A DNA stretch of 64,000 nucleotides from Candidatus Nitrosopumilus sp. (lineage in GTDB: Archaea; Thermoproteota; Nitrososphaeria; Nitrososphaerales; Nitrosopumilaceae), in the NCBI GenBank assembly GCA_025699075.1, contig JAILWG010000005.1:57819-121818 (forward strand), given 5' to 3'. A model generated the notes under the pieces. That model was not told where the DNA came from. It saw only the letters and a list, made by a program, of their open reading frames with translations, and made no database searches. The translations under genes were made by a program, and so were the position numbers. The stretch's first letter is position 1. Each line of letters starts with the position of its first letter. This document shows, piece by piece, positions 1-8,633 of the stretch.

Positions 1-621
1 TGGTGTGATAATTAAGACATCTAAACTTTCATGCAATATTGGACCTCCTAATGAAAATGAGTGTCCTGTAGAACCACTTGGTGTTGCAATAATCACTCCG
101 TCCATTTTTTGTGTGACTGTATCGTCTTGGAATTTTATTTCGATATTTGCAGTTTTAGTCAAATTTGTTCTTGTAATGAATATTTCATTTAGTGCTGGAG
201 GAAATTCCTTTCCTCCACAAGATGCAACAACTCTTGTTCTTTTATCTAAAAAGAAATTGTCTTTTAGAATTTGCTCAATCGCATCATCAATCTCTTCAAT
301 TGTAATTTCTGCTAAAATTCCTCTGTTCCCTCCAACATTGATTGTTAGAATAGGCGTTTCATTCTCTAAATTTCTAAAAACTCTGAGAGTTGTTCCATCT
401 CCCCCCAATGTAATGACTAAATCTAATTTCTCTTTCTTTAATTCTTCCAAAGTTTCAATTTGTTTTGCTCCTTCAACTTCAATTGGGGAAATTGTGAAAA
501 CCTGTGATTTTTTTGCTAAAAGCTTTTTTGCAACATCCTTGGCCGCATTCTCAGAATCCTTTGATCCTACCTTGCTTACCACTGCTACTTTTTGTAATTT
601 CAACCCGTTCTTCTGAATCAT
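1..621 (-). CDS. nadK: NAD kinase, C-terminus cut by window edge
   Basis: ATP-dependent phosphorylation of NAD to NADP in the cytosol. The reverse strand reads from an ATG at 619-621 with no stop before the window edge, so 207 residues are visible. The family's GGDGT motif is at residues 73-77 inside LGGDGTTLRV, followed by NVGGNRGIL (about 95-103), which matches the usual NxGxxGFL loop. Near the edge GSTGHSFSLGGPILH matches the conserved substrate-binding segment TPxGSTAY...GGPI. About 60-80 C-terminal residues should lie outside. It is divergent from the sulfurtransferase gene at 694. A long open frame on the + strand over the same bases is only its shadow. Confidence 0.9.
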   Translation of the reverse strand, partial: MIQKNGLKLQKVAVVSKVGSKDSENAAKDVAKKLLAKKSQVFTISPIEVEGAKQIETLEELKKEKLDLVITLGGDGTTLRVFRNLENETPILTINVGGNRGILAEITIEEIDDAIEQILKDNFFLDKRTRVVASCGGKEFPPALNEIFITRTNLTKTANIEIKFQDDTVTQKMDGVIIATPSGSTGHSFSLGGPILHESLDVLIITP

Positions 622-693
622 ATTTACATAAAAATGATATTTTTAGTGTTTTTTGGAAAAACAAATAAGTATGAAAACTGATTCGTACAAATC

Positions 694-1539
694 ATGAGTT
701 ACGCACATCCTGAAGTTTTAGTTGATACAGAATGGGTATCACAAAATCCTCCTAACGAAAATAGGAAATTAGTTGAAGTTGATTATGATCCTGTAAATGG
801 ATATCAAAAAGGTCACATTAATGGTGCTAGTTTAATCTGGTGGAAACGAGACATCAATGATCCTGTCCGAAGAGATATCATTAGTAAAAAAGAATTTGAA
901 GCATTAATGTCAAAAAATGGAATTACTGCAGATACTGAAGTAATTCTGTATGGTGACTTTAACAATTGGTTTGCCGCATTTGTTTTCTGGGTTTTCAAAA
1001 TTTATGGACATGAGAATCTAAAAATTATGAATGGTGGAAGAAAAAAATGGGAATTAGAAAACAAAGATTACACTACTGATGAACCTCAAATAGCACCAAC
1101 AAATTATGTTGCACAACCTCCTGATGAGGGATTGCGTGCATATCTATTTGATGTTAGTAGGGCATTAGGAAAAGAGGATACTGTAATGGTAGATGTAAGA
1201 TCACCTGCAGAATTCACTGGTCAAATTACTGCGCCTCCAGAATATCCAATGGAGCATGCACAAAGAGGTGGACATATTCCAAATGCAAACAATATTCCAT
1301 GGGCAACTGCGGTAAATGATGCTGATGGCACATTCAAAGCAGTCGAAGAATTAAGACAGAATTATGAACCAAAAGGTGTCACTCCTGACAAGGATGTAAT
1401 TTGTTATTGTAGAATTGGAGAGCGTTCTTCACACAGTTGGTTTGTATTGAAATATCTACTTGGATATCCAAAGGTCCGAAACTATGATGGTTCTTGGACT
1501 GAATGGGGAAACATGATAGGAAACCCTGTGGAAAAATAA
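694..1539 (+). CDS. sseA: sulfurtransferase with two rhodanese domains
   Basis: Thiosulfate/3-mercaptopyruvate sulfurtransferase type: moves a sulfane sulfur through an active-site cysteine persulfide. 281 residues, the normal length for a tandem rhodanese. The N-terminal domain (about 8-125) has VEVDYDP and LYGDFNNW in place of a catalytic loop and is inactive. The C-terminal domain (about 145-275) has VDVRSPAEF and the active loop CRIGERS with Cys239. CRIGERS resembles the thiosulfate-type loop (CRxGxR) more than the mercaptopyruvate-type CGxGVT. An AT-rich TATA-like stretch at about 663-671 lies about 27 nt before the ATG, suggesting a leaderless mRNA. A small acidic gene follows at 1613. 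Confidence 0.9.
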   Translation: MSYAHPEVLVDTEWVSQNPPNENRKLVEVDYDPVNGYQKGHINGASLIWWKRDINDPVRRDIISKKEFEALMSKNGITADTEVILYGDFNNWFAAFVFWVFKIYGHENLKIMNGGRKKWELENKDYTTDEPQIAPTNYVAQPPDEGLRAYLFDVSRALGKEDTVMVDVRSPAEFTGQITAPPEYPMEHAQRGGHIPNANNIPWATAVNDADGTFKAVEELRQNYEPKGVTPDKDVICYCRIGERSSHSWFVLKYLLGYPKVRNYDGSWTEWGNMIGNPVEK

Positions 1540-1612
1540 ATTGCTTCTAGACCTTCCTGTTCTAAAGAAAGGCACTTTTTATTTTATCAAAGATGGGGAT
1601 TCCGATATTATC

Positions 1613-1852
1613 ATGGAAGACAAAACAAAACGAGGTCTTGAAATAAAAGAAACATCTGTTGATGAAAAAATTAACGTAAAAGCTGACAAAGGCATGATCC
1701 ATGACATGGATGGAATTGGGCATTGGGTCCCTATCCGCTGGTATTTTCCCAAAAACTCCTATGATCTATCTCAAGTAGAAGTACATGCAGAAGCTATGGA
1801 AAAAAAATACACCGAGCTACGAGAACTCACATGTCCTGACGATGACGACTGA
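1613..1852 (+). CDS. small hypothetical protein, acidic C-terminus
   Basis: 79 residues from the ATG at 1613. The frame stays open back to a TTG at 1541, right after the sulfurtransferase stop, but the extra residues look like read-through and the T/A-rich stretch at 1576-1586 could be a TATA box for the ATG. The product is charged, contains GIGHWVPIRWYFP in the middle and ends in four aspartates (CPDDDD). I do not recognise the family. It lies between the sulfurtransferase and a ferredoxin, all on the + strand, so it may serve sulfur or redox chemistry, but that is only neighbourhood inference. Confidence 0.6.
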   Translation: MEDKTKRGLEIKETSVDEKINVKADKGMIHDMDGIGHWVPIRWYFPKNSYDLSQVEVHAEAMEKKYTELRELTCPDDDD

Positions 1853-1857
1853 TAACC

Positions 1858-1870
1858 TTTTTAAATAAAA
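1858..1870 (+). promoter_or_regulatory. TATA-like promoter of ferredoxin gene
   Basis: The stretch TTTTTAAATAAAA has its TTTAAATA core centred near 1863, about 25 nt before the ATG at 1889. This is the usual archaeal TATA-to-start spacing for a leaderless transcript. The sequence is seen; the promoter role is inferred. Confidence 0.5.
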
Positions 1871-1888
1871 TAACTTCACAAGAGACAG

Positions 1889-2836
1889 ATGTCCTTACTT
1901 CTAAAAGATCGAGTGTGGTCAATGGAAGCACCAACTGCAAAACGTGGCGTGTATCCATTACATGGATTCAAACTTGGACTTTATAGATTACCAATTAAAC
2001 TTGAAGAAATTCCAGAGATAAAATCTGTCCATGATGGTCTCAAAAAAGCATTTGAAATGGACATGTATGCTGACAGAATATTTGCCACATATCGTTGGAA
2101 AGAACAAAACATGGATGATCCTGATGCAAAAGGATACGAAGAGGTTGACTTGTCAGTTACGGTAGAAATTGTAACTGGAGAAGTCGTAGATATTATCTAT
2201 CAAATTTTCCCAATTGAAAAGTTCGGTGATCCTAACTGGGTCAAAGATTATAGAAAAAAGGCAGACCATTTTGCAAAAATGGTTATTGATACTATTTTAC
2301 GAAATACTATCTTGGCAGACAAGATGATTTCTTATTTTGCAAAAACTGAAAAAATATCTGAAGTTGCTGCAATTCAAAAACTAGAAGAACTTACACCTCT
2401 GGCAAAAATAGTTCTTGGTGCAAAACCAAAACCAATTGAGGCAAAAGAAGACGATGAAGAAGAGGATGACAGTTCAATTGAAATCCCAGACGGTGCAAAG
2501 CCTGGACCTATTGATGTTGATTATAAATCAAAAATGAAACCATCTGCAGCATATGAAGCACCTGAACATACAATCAAGACTTGGGGTAGAAGAGGTACAA
2601 ATAATGGAATCATGGGAGTTTGGGGTGAATTTGTTTCTGTAGATTATGATATTTGTATTGCTGATGGTGGATGCATTGAAGCATGTCCTGTAGGAGTATA
2701 CGAATGGTTTGACACTCCTGGAAATCCTGCATCTGAAAAGAAACCATTGATGTCAAAAGAACCTGATTGTATTTTCTGTTTGGCATGTGAAGGCGTTTGT
2801 CCTCCACAGGCAATCAAAATATTTGAGCAAAAATAG
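1889..2836 (+). CDS. long ferredoxin with two iron-sulfur clusters
   Basis: 315 residues. The first 240 form a domain I do not recognise (begins MSLLLKDRVWSMEAPTAKRG) with an acidic linker KEDDEEEDDSS around 188-198. The last 70 residues are a dicluster ferredoxin. Cys256, Asp259, Cys262 and Cys266 form CIADGGCIEACPVGVY, the pattern of thermoacidophile archaeal ferredoxins where this site holds a 3Fe-4S or 4Fe-4S cluster. Cys294, Cys297, Cys300 and Cys304 form a normal 4Fe-4S site (CIFCLACEGVCPP). It is probably a cytosolic electron carrier or a subunit of an oxidoreductase; the N-terminal part may dock a partner. It stands alone with its own promoter. Confidence 0.85.
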   Translation: MSLLLKDRVWSMEAPTAKRGVYPLHGFKLGLYRLPIKLEEIPEIKSVHDGLKKAFEMDMYADRIFATYRWKEQNMDDPDAKGYEEVDLSVTVEIVTGEVVDIIYQIFPIEKFGDPNWVKDYRKKADHFAKMVIDTILRNTILADKMISYFAKTEKISEVAAIQKLEELTPLAKIVLGAKPKPIEAKEDDEEEDDSSIEIPDGAKPGPIDVDYKSKMKPSAAYEAPEHTIKTWGRRGTNNGIMGVWGEFVSVDYDICIADGGCIEACPVGVYEWFDTPGNPASEKKPLMSKEPDCIFCLACEGVCPPQAIKIFEQK

Positions 2837-2889
2837 TTTAATTTTTTGCAACTATAAATAGCGATTAGTAATTTTGTGAAGTTAGGGAT

Positions 2890-4950
2890 ATGGCAATTAA
2901 TCCTTTTACTTCATTTGTGTTTGATCTGTTTATTTTATCTGCAATAATTATCACTGCATATACAGTTAATTTCTATTATCTTGCATTTGTCTCTCGAACC
3001 AGAAACGAAGCTCGTCCTACTCTAGATTGGGGAACCCCTACCGTTACTATCCAGTTGCCAATTTATAATGAAAAATATGTCGCAAAAAGATTAGTTGACT
3101 CTGTTTGTAATATGGATTACCCAAAAGACAAAATGAGAATTATGGTATGTGATGATTCTGATGATGATACAGTTGAATTACTTCGTGACGTTGTTGATGA
3201 TTACAAAAAACAGGGATTCCAAATTGAACATGTAAGGCGTGATTCAAGAAAAGGGTACAAGGCAGGCGCATTAAAACATGCTATGCAATCTACTGATACA
3301 GAACTTGTTGCCATCTTCGATGCCGATTTCATTCCTCCTACTTGGTTTCTTAAACGAGCAATCCCCCATTTTTCAAAATCAAACATAGGGCTAGTTCAAT
3401 GCAGATGGGGGCATGTCAATGAAAATTATTCAACAATCACTCAAGTGCAGGCACTGAGTATAGACTTTCATTTCCTTGTAGAGCAAAAAGCCAAAAGCAA
3501 TTCAAACCTCTTCATGAATTTCAATGGGACTGCCGGAATTTGGAGACGTGAATGCATTGAAGATGCTGGAGGTTGGCATACTGCTACTCTTGTAGAGGAT
3601 CTTGACTTGAGTTATAGAGCACAAATGAAAGGTTGGAAATGTTTGTTCTTGCCTGATATTGTAGTTGATGCTGAATTACCTGCCCAAATTAATGGTGCAA
3701 AAAGACAACAATTTCGTTGGGCAAAAGGCTCTATTCAATGTGCAATAAAATTACTTTCAGATATTGGATTAAAACGAAATGTCGGAATTGAAGCAAAAAT
3801 TCAGGCCTTTATTCAACTCACACGTCACATTGTTTATCCTCTTGTTTTGATACAATTTCTATGCTTACCTGTTTTATTGGCAGCTCAAGTTAATCTCTAT
3901 GTAGTAAGTGTTCTTCCTGCAATCACTATTGCAACATATCTTGCAATGGGGCCTGGTGCGTATGTTGTGGTAATACATGGCATGTATCAAAAGTCATGGA
4001 AATCAAAAGCAAAATTACTTCCAGCACTGCTTGTCTACAATGCTGGCATGTCTGTAAATAACACAGTTGCAGTTTTTGATGCAATACTTGGAAAGAAAAA
4101 TGAATTTCATAGAACTCCAAAATATGGAATAGTAACAAAAAAAGATGATTGGAGAGACAAGGCATACAATTTACCTTTCACACAAACAACTCTTTTGGAA
4201 ATATTTTTTGGCGTTTATGGAATAATGGGGATTTTCATTTCAATATTTTCAAACAATCCTGTCTTTGTACCGATAATTGCTATTCAAACACTCGGATTTT
4301 TCTATATTGCAATGTTGAGTTTGTCTCATACAAGGTTTAAAAGAAATAAATCAAGTGATTATCGACCAAAGACTAAGAAAGAAAAAATGGCAAATAATGT
4401 TTACAAACTTTCCATGATTGGAATTCTCGGAATTATAATTTTTGGGGTATTCATGGCCATTTCTGGATACAATGCTGATATTTACCCCCTTGATAGGATT
4501 AGAGGAAATCTTGATGGGATTGTGTCTTCATCAGATCCTGATGTGATACGTGAGCATTTAGTTGCAATTCAATCTGATTTAGATTTGATAATGGTCAATT
4601 TACCTGAAACAAGAAATTCTGAAGGTGAGGTAATTTCAAGAAATCCTGTTTGGATATTTGGAACAGAATCTACCAACTTTCTTAGGATACAAAACAACAT
4701 AGACACAATGTTTACAGGACTGGATGAAATTTCATCAATATCAAAAGATAATTCTGCATATCATACTGGGATGTTAGATATTAACGAAAGAGCACTATTA
4801 TTGAAAATTAACATTATGGATGCAACTCCATACATGTATGTCAGTCCTGCAAATATGATGCTTAGTGTAATCTGGATTGCAGCAATCGTGGGAATCTTTG
4901 CCGCACTGAAAAGAAAGAAAGAACAACTCAATAAATCTGATGAAGCATAA
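2890..4950 (+). CDS. processive family 2 glycosyltransferase, cellulose-synthase-like
   Basis: 686 residues, membrane protein. One N-terminal helix (about 8-30) precedes a cytosolic GT-A domain with all processive-GT2 marks: DDSDDDT (UDP binding, about 93-99), the DAD metal motif (about 143-145), VEDLDLSYRAQMKGW carrying the catalytic Asp (about 236-239) and QQFRWAKG, the Q-x-x-R-W signature (about 275-279). Several membrane spans follow (about 310-490). A further pair of helices flanks a roughly 110-residue extracellular loop rich in polar residues near the C-terminus. It likely makes and exports a beta-linked glycan or modifies a surface lipid; the sugar cannot be read. There is a TATA box TATAAATA near 2852. 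Its stop abuts the convergent gene with no gap. Confidence 0.88.
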   Translation: MAINPFTSFVFDLFILSAIIITAYTVNFYYLAFVSRTRNEARPTLDWGTPTVTIQLPIYNEKYVAKRLVDSVCNMDYPKDKMRIMVCDDSDDDTVELLRDVVDDYKKQGFQIEHVRRDSRKGYKAGALKHAMQSTDTELVAIFDADFIPPTWFLKRAIPHFSKSNIGLVQCRWGHVNENYSTITQVQALSIDFHFLVEQKAKSNSNLFMNFNGTAGIWRRECIEDAGGWHTATLVEDLDLSYRAQMKGWKCLFLPDIVVDAELPAQINGAKRQQFRWAKGSIQCAIKLLSDIGLKRNVGIEAKIQAFIQLTRHIVYPLVLIQFLCLPVLLAAQVNLYVVSVLPAITIATYLAMGPGAYVVVIHGMYQKSWKSKAKLLPALLVYNAGMSVNNTVAVFDAILGKKNEFHRTPKYGIVTKKDDWRDKAYNLPFTQTTLLEIFFGVYGIMGIFISIFSNNPVFVPIIAIQTLGFFYIAMLSLSHTRFKRNKSSDYRPKTKKEKMANNVYKLSMIGILGIIIFGVFMAISGYNADIYPLDRIRGNLDGIVSSSDPDVIREHLVAIQSDLDLIMVNLPETRNSEGEVISRNPVWIFGTESTNFLRIQNNIDTMFTGLDEISSISKDNSAYHTGMLDINERALLLKINIMDATPYMYVSPANMMLSVIWIAAIVGIFAALKRKKEQLNKSDEA

Positions 4951-6468
4951 TTAACTAATGTTTAGATCTCTTCTTATTTCATCAACTGCTCTGATTCCGT
5001 AAATGTCTCTTACTTGCTGAACTCTGATTGATTCTTTTAACATGTCTCTTCCTATTGCATTTGTTAAAATTGAATACACATCGCTAAATCTGACTTCCCA
5101 TTTGTCTGCACAATCTAGTATTTTACTTACGGCCCACTGTCTGACTTCGTGTGGGAATGGTATCTTTTCTCCAGATTCTATTGAAATCCTATCGAACAAA
5201 TTAACAATGTCTGCAGTTTGGGATGCCATCTTTTCGATATCTTCAGCAACACCGTATTTTGATTCCGAATTCATTCTGATATTTGATTGATATTCTGAGA
5301 GTTTCAACAGTGCCATCATTTCTTTTGAGGAATCACTAGATGCTTTGTTTGTAACTTCTTTAACTGATTGCAATTCTTGGAATAGTTTTTCTGATTTTTG
5401 ATGGAATTCTATTGTGGATGCATCTTGTCTTTTTAGAGTATCTGAAACTGAAGAGATTTTTTGCTCAATGCTATTTGTTTTGTCAAATACACTCTGCTTG
5501 AAATTGGATACTTCTTCTTGAACTGACTTGAGTCCTTCTCCTACAAAGGCAGTAGAATCTGCCCTTTGTGCAAGTGATCCAATCTCTGTCTCAATTTTGT
5601 CAATCTTGCCTCCCAATCCTTTGATTGATTCTAGGCTCAAATTATCCAAAGAATTTGCTTTTGCTGCTACTGTCTCAAACTGTTGTTTGAGGCCATCTAT
5701 GACTCCTCCCAAAGAATCAATTTTTGATGCTTTTGCAGATATGGCATCAATTGTAATTTTGATTGCATCTAATTCTGCATTAAGATTTGAACTGGATGCT
5801 ACTCCTTCTGAAATTCTTCCTAGTTCTTGTTTTAGGCTTTCGATAATTTGAGAACCTGTATCTAATTTTGCTGTCTTACCTGAAATTTCCTCTATTGAGT
5901 TTTTGAGATGATCTATCTCCGAACTGATTTCTAAAAATGAGTCTGTCTTTCCAGAAACTTTTCTTAGATCATCTCTTACTTCATCAATCCTTTGAGCAAT
6001 TTTGATGATCATCTGAGAATTGTTTCTAATTGAATTCATGCTATCCTCTACTTGCTTGGATAATTCTTGAGGTTTTGATGATTTTTGTAATTCGGAAATT
6101 CTACTAATTTCTTGTTCTAATTTTGCTGTTTGATCATTTATTTTGTTTACTAGATTTGATTGTGTTCTTACTTGATTTAATCCTGCGTATAGTTTTTGAG
6201 TATCATCTTCAATTATGTCGATTTGTTTTGATTGTTTTTGAATGTGCTCTAATGTAGATGTTAATGTGTCAATCATTCCTTTCATTGAGATTAGGACTTT
6301 TTGATTTTCCCCAAAGATCTTTGACATTACTTTGATCTCCTTTTGCAATGCTTTGTTGGAGTCTGAAACTGAAGCCACTTTTTTTAATAGTACTGATGGA
6401 TTTGGCTCTTTTTTTGTAACTTTTTTTGCTTTGCTTTCAGTTTTTTTCTTTGTGGTTTTGACAGCCAT
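4951..6468 (-). CDS. long coiled-coil protein, Lys-rich N-terminus
   Basis: 505 residues starting MAVKTTKKKTESKAKK, a basic N-terminal tail followed by about 380 residues of heptad-rich, Ser/Lys/Glu/Gln-rich coiled coil with repeated segments of the form 'ISxKAxKIDSLGG' and 'LKQEL'. The last 100 residues (from about 400) look globular, with FDRISIESGEKIPFPHEVRQWAVSKILDCADKW broken by no Gly/Pro-rich linker. No enzyme motif is seen. The basic tail plus coiled coil suggests a nucleoid- or cell-architecture role, but the family is not recognised. Its stop codon is directly adjacent to that of the glycosyltransferase. Confidence 0.75.
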   Translation of the reverse strand: MAVKTTKKKTESKAKKVTKKEPNPSVLLKKVASVSDSNKALQKEIKVMSKIFGENQKVLISMKGMIDTLTSTLEHIQKQSKQIDIIEDDTQKLYAGLNQVRTQSNLVNKINDQTAKLEQEISRISELQKSSKPQELSKQVEDSMNSIRNNSQMIIKIAQRIDEVRDDLRKVSGKTDSFLEISSEIDHLKNSIEEISGKTAKLDTGSQIIESLKQELGRISEGVASSSNLNAELDAIKITIDAISAKASKIDSLGGVIDGLKQQFETVAAKANSLDNLSLESIKGLGGKIDKIETEIGSLAQRADSTAFVGEGLKSVQEEVSNFKQSVFDKTNSIEQKISSVSDTLKRQDASTIEFHQKSEKLFQELQSVKEVTNKASSDSSKEMMALLKLSEYQSNIRMNSESKYGVAEDIEKMASQTADIVNLFDRISIESGEKIPFPHEVRQWAVSKILDCADKWEVRFSDVYSILTNAIGRDMLKESIRVQQVRDIYGIRAVDEIRRDLNIS

Positions 6469-6528
6469 GTAAATTCAATTAAAATTTGAAGATAAAAAAG
6501 TTGGGTGTAAAATAAAAAATGTAAAGAG

Positions 6529-6636
6529 TTACTTGTTTACAACTTCTGGTTCATGAAGTAATTCATGAAATGTCTTTTCAGCCAAACCATTTGCTGTTTC
6601 AATAAACCCTCGTGGACAATATTCACATTGAATCAT
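6529..6636 (-). CDS. C2H2-like zinc microprotein (35 aa)
   Basis: 35 residues from an ATG at 6634-6636. It contains Cys4, Cys7, His24 and His28, i.e. C-x2-C-x16-H-x3-H with Phe three residues after the second Cys, close to a classical single C2H2 zinc finger except for a longer loop. The palindromic TATA-like element at 6658-6667 is centred 26.5 nt upstream, so the ATG is the expected leaderless start. A perfect inverted repeat fills the space between TATA and start. The function is unknown: a small DNA- or protein-binding zinc protein is the natural guess. The ligands and promoter are seen, the zinc binding is inferred. Confidence 0.7.
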   Translation of the reverse strand: MIQCEYCPRGFIETANGLAEKTFHELLHEPEVVNK

Positions 6637-6661
6637 ATAGTACGGTATGGTACCGTACTAT
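6637..6661. promoter_or_regulatory. perfect 11-bp inverted repeat, probable operator
   Basis: The arm ATAGTACGGTA (6637-6647) and its exact reverse complement (6651-6661) flank the three bases TGG. It begins at the base next to the microprotein start codon and reaches into the TATA-like element, so a bound dimeric repressor would block transcription. No terminator-like T-run follows and it lies upstream of a start, so an operator is more likely than a terminator. Confidence 0.65.
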
Positions 6662-6667
6662 TAATAG
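6658..6667. promoter_or_regulatory. self-complementary TATA-like element, possibly bidirectional
   Basis: CTATTAATAG is its own reverse complement. Its centre lies 26.5 nt from the minus-strand ATG at 6636 and about 30 nt from a plus-strand ATG at 6693, so one element could serve both directions. The spacing is seen; the activity is inferred. Confidence 0.5.
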
Positions 6668-6692
6668 AGAGGTAATTACAAAGTAACCAATT

Positions 6693-6782
6693 ATGCAGTC
6701 AGATACCCCAGGTCATATCTCTTCATATTATTCAGTTGACCTAATCATCACTCTGCATTTTGGTTATCATATTTGGGCATAA
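6693..6782 (+). CDS. possible 29-aa peptide, divergent from the zinc microprotein
   Basis: A 29-codon frame with ATG at the position expected for a transcript driven by the 6658-6667 element. The peptide is hydrophobic with three His and aromatic residues (ITLHFGYHIWA at the end). Nothing proves that it is translated: the length is within chance for AT-rich DNA and there is no Shine-Dalgarno. It is listed because of its position. The rest of the interval up to 6851 shows no gene. Confidence 0.22.
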   Translation: MQSDTPGHISSYYSVDLIITLHFGYHIWA

Positions 6783-6879
6783 AGAGGTTAAAGATTTTGA
6801 ACATTTTTGAGCATAGCCTGTATTGATAATCAAATTTGCCATCAGTAATCATTTTTAAACAAATCTGTTGACTGATTAC

Positions 6880-8208
6880 ATGCAAAACATTCCACTTCAA
6901 CTAGATTCAGGTGGAATTCATAGCTCTCTTAACAATACTGTAACTAGTCTAATAGAAAAAATCACACCTGAGTTACCTCATACAACTTTTGTCACTGATT
7001 TAGCATTCATCATGATAATAGGAGCTGTTGTAACACTTGCTTTTTTTAAAATAAAACAGCCCTTGATCATTGGCTATCTTTTTGCTGGGATGTTGCTTGG
7101 CCCTCTTTCTCCATTTTGGTCTTGGGTTCTACCTCAAGGTGGACCGCCGACTGATGTTTTAGAAGGTGTTGGCATATTGTCAGATATCTCTGCATTGAAT
7201 CTCTTTGCAGAAATTGGTGTCATCTTACTTCTATTTGTAATCGGTATAGAATTTCCATATGCCAAAATCAAAAGTATTGGTCGTGTTGCAATTGGGGTTG
7301 GGACTATAGGCCTATTTTCAACTTTAGGTGTTTTGTTTTACACTGCCACCGCACTCGGATTGGAATTTATGGATGCATTGTTTATCGCAGCGGCATTATC
7401 TATATCCAGTACTGCAATCATCGTCAAACTTTTGGAAGAGATGGGGAAAATCAGAAAAGAATCATCTATCTTGGTTCTTGGTATTTTGATTGTAGAGGAC
7501 GTCATTGCAGTTATTCTGATTTCTTCATTGCAGTCTATTGCTTTGGTCGGTTCAGTTTCCATTGAGTCTGTCGTTGTAGTCATATTGGTTGCAACTGGGC
7601 TAATTGTGGGCACATTCACTATTGGAACCAGAATTATTCCTCCTTTGATTGATAGGGTGGCAGGTGCAGAACATCGTGAAATTTTACTTCTCAGTGTTCT
7701 AGGTGTTTGTTTTGGTTATGCACTATTAGCAAATATTGTAGGATTGTCTGTGGCAATTGGTGCATTTTTAGCCGGCGTTCTTGTTGCCGAATCTAAATCT
7801 GCAGAGGTAGCCAAATTATTATCTAGTCCAATCAAAGACATGTTTGTTGCCATATTCTTTATTTCTGTAGGTGCCTTGATGGACGTATCACAACTTGAAA
7901 ACTACATTTTTGTTGCTATTGCTTTGATTGCAGTTGCTACTGGAATGAAATTTGGAGGAAACATGATTGGAAATTTCCTCTTCAGACAAAAGCGTGGTAA
8001 AGCATTACGTTCTGCATTTACTCTGGCAGCTCCTAGGGGGGAGTTCTCTATTGTAATTGTAAAAGTTGGAGTTGATATTGGTGCAGTAAGTGCATTCTTG
8101 TTCCCCTTGGTCGGAATAATTTCTATAATTACTGCATTTATTTCTCCATTTCTAGTAAAGGCAGGCGATAAGATAATTCCCGCATTAGAAGGGGAAAAAA
8201 ATGTCTGA
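6880..8208 (+). CDS. CPA2-family cation/proton antiporter, Kef-type
   Basis: Membrane protein of about 442 residues exchanging K+ or Na+ for H+. About 12 hydrophobic spans are seen. Family marks include the early glycine-rich 'IIGYLFAGMLLGPLSP', 'LFAEIGVILLLFVIGIEF', 'SISSTAIIVKLLEE' and the late 'APRGEFSIVIVK'. There is no C-terminal TrkA-N or TrkA-C domain: the protein stops after the last span, so NAD-type gating must come from elsewhere. The frame opens at a TTG at 6868, but the box TTTTTAAAC at 6852-6860 lies about 25 nt before the ATG at 6880, favouring that start. The next gene overlaps its end by 8 nt. Confidence 0.88.
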   Translation: MQNIPLQLDSGGIHSSLNNTVTSLIEKITPELPHTTFVTDLAFIMIIGAVVTLAFFKIKQPLIIGYLFAGMLLGPLSPFWSWVLPQGGPPTDVLEGVGILSDISALNLFAEIGVILLLFVIGIEFPYAKIKSIGRVAIGVGTIGLFSTLGVLFYTATALGLEFMDALFIAAALSISSTAIIVKLLEEMGKIRKESSILVLGILIVEDVIAVILISSLQSIALVGSVSIESVVVVILVATGLIVGTFTIGTRIIPPLIDRVAGAEHREILLLSVLGVCFGYALLANIVGLSVAIGAFLAGVLVAESKSAEVAKLLSSPIKDMFVAIFFISVGALMDVSQLENYIFVAIALIAVATGMKFGGNMIGNFLFRQKRGKALRSAFTLAAPRGEFSIVIVKVGVDIGAVSAFLFPLVGIISIITAFISPFLVKAGDKIIPALEGEKNV

Positions 8209-8626
8209 TGAATTAAAGAGATTCTTAGACCAAGTACATCCGGGAATCACTACTTTTGATTTTGATGGAAAAGAGACTCCTTGTATTGAATTAGATGCAA
8301 AAAAATATGATGATATGTTATCCAAAGTTGCAGGACAGCCTTTGTCCATTAATACTGATTTGAATATTTTACAAGATGGATTGGGGAATGTCTTTGTTCA
8401 GGTAACTCTGACTTTTTCACACGGTAACATTGTTGAAAACTTTCTTGTTAATGCAAAAACTGATCTTGCATTTTTTGAAGCTCTTGCAAAAACATCCATG
8501 ATTGCCCTTTCTTCCCCTAAATCTAATTACGGAAAAGATAATGTTTTCATGATTCAATTACCACGACCTGAAAAAGCTCAAGATGCTCTTGTGATAATTA
8601 AAGATGCGTTAATCCCAAAGATTTGA
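8201..8626 (+). CDS. hypothetical soluble partner of the antiporter
   Basis: 141 residues, no membrane span or signal peptide. The ATG overlaps the end of the antiporter gene by 8 nt, so the two are translated together. The sequence has alternating beta-like segments (VFVQVTLTFSHGNIVENFLVNA) and a C-terminal ALVIIKDALIPKI. No family recognised. Since the antiporter lacks its usual cytosolic regulatory domain, this protein could be a detached regulatory or ligand-sensing subunit. That is an inference from gene order only. Confidence 0.7.
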   Translation: MSDELKRFLDQVHPGITTFDFDGKETPCIELDAKKYDDMLSKVAGQPLSINTDLNILQDGLGNVFVQVTLTFSHGNIVENFLVNAKTDLAFFEALAKTSMIALSSPKSNYGKDNVFMIQLPRPEKAQDALVIIKDALIPKI

Positions 8627-8633
8627 TGAAAAA

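Noticed and set aside
5..616. Long + strand open frame at the left edge
   Set aside because: It is the shadow of NAD kinase on the other strand, whose GGDGT and GSTGHSF motifs are unmistakable.
6711..6740. Spaced inverted repeat AGGTCA/TGACCT
   Set aside because: Only 6 bp with 21-nt spacing; expected by chance, and the perfect 11-bp repeat nearby is stronger.
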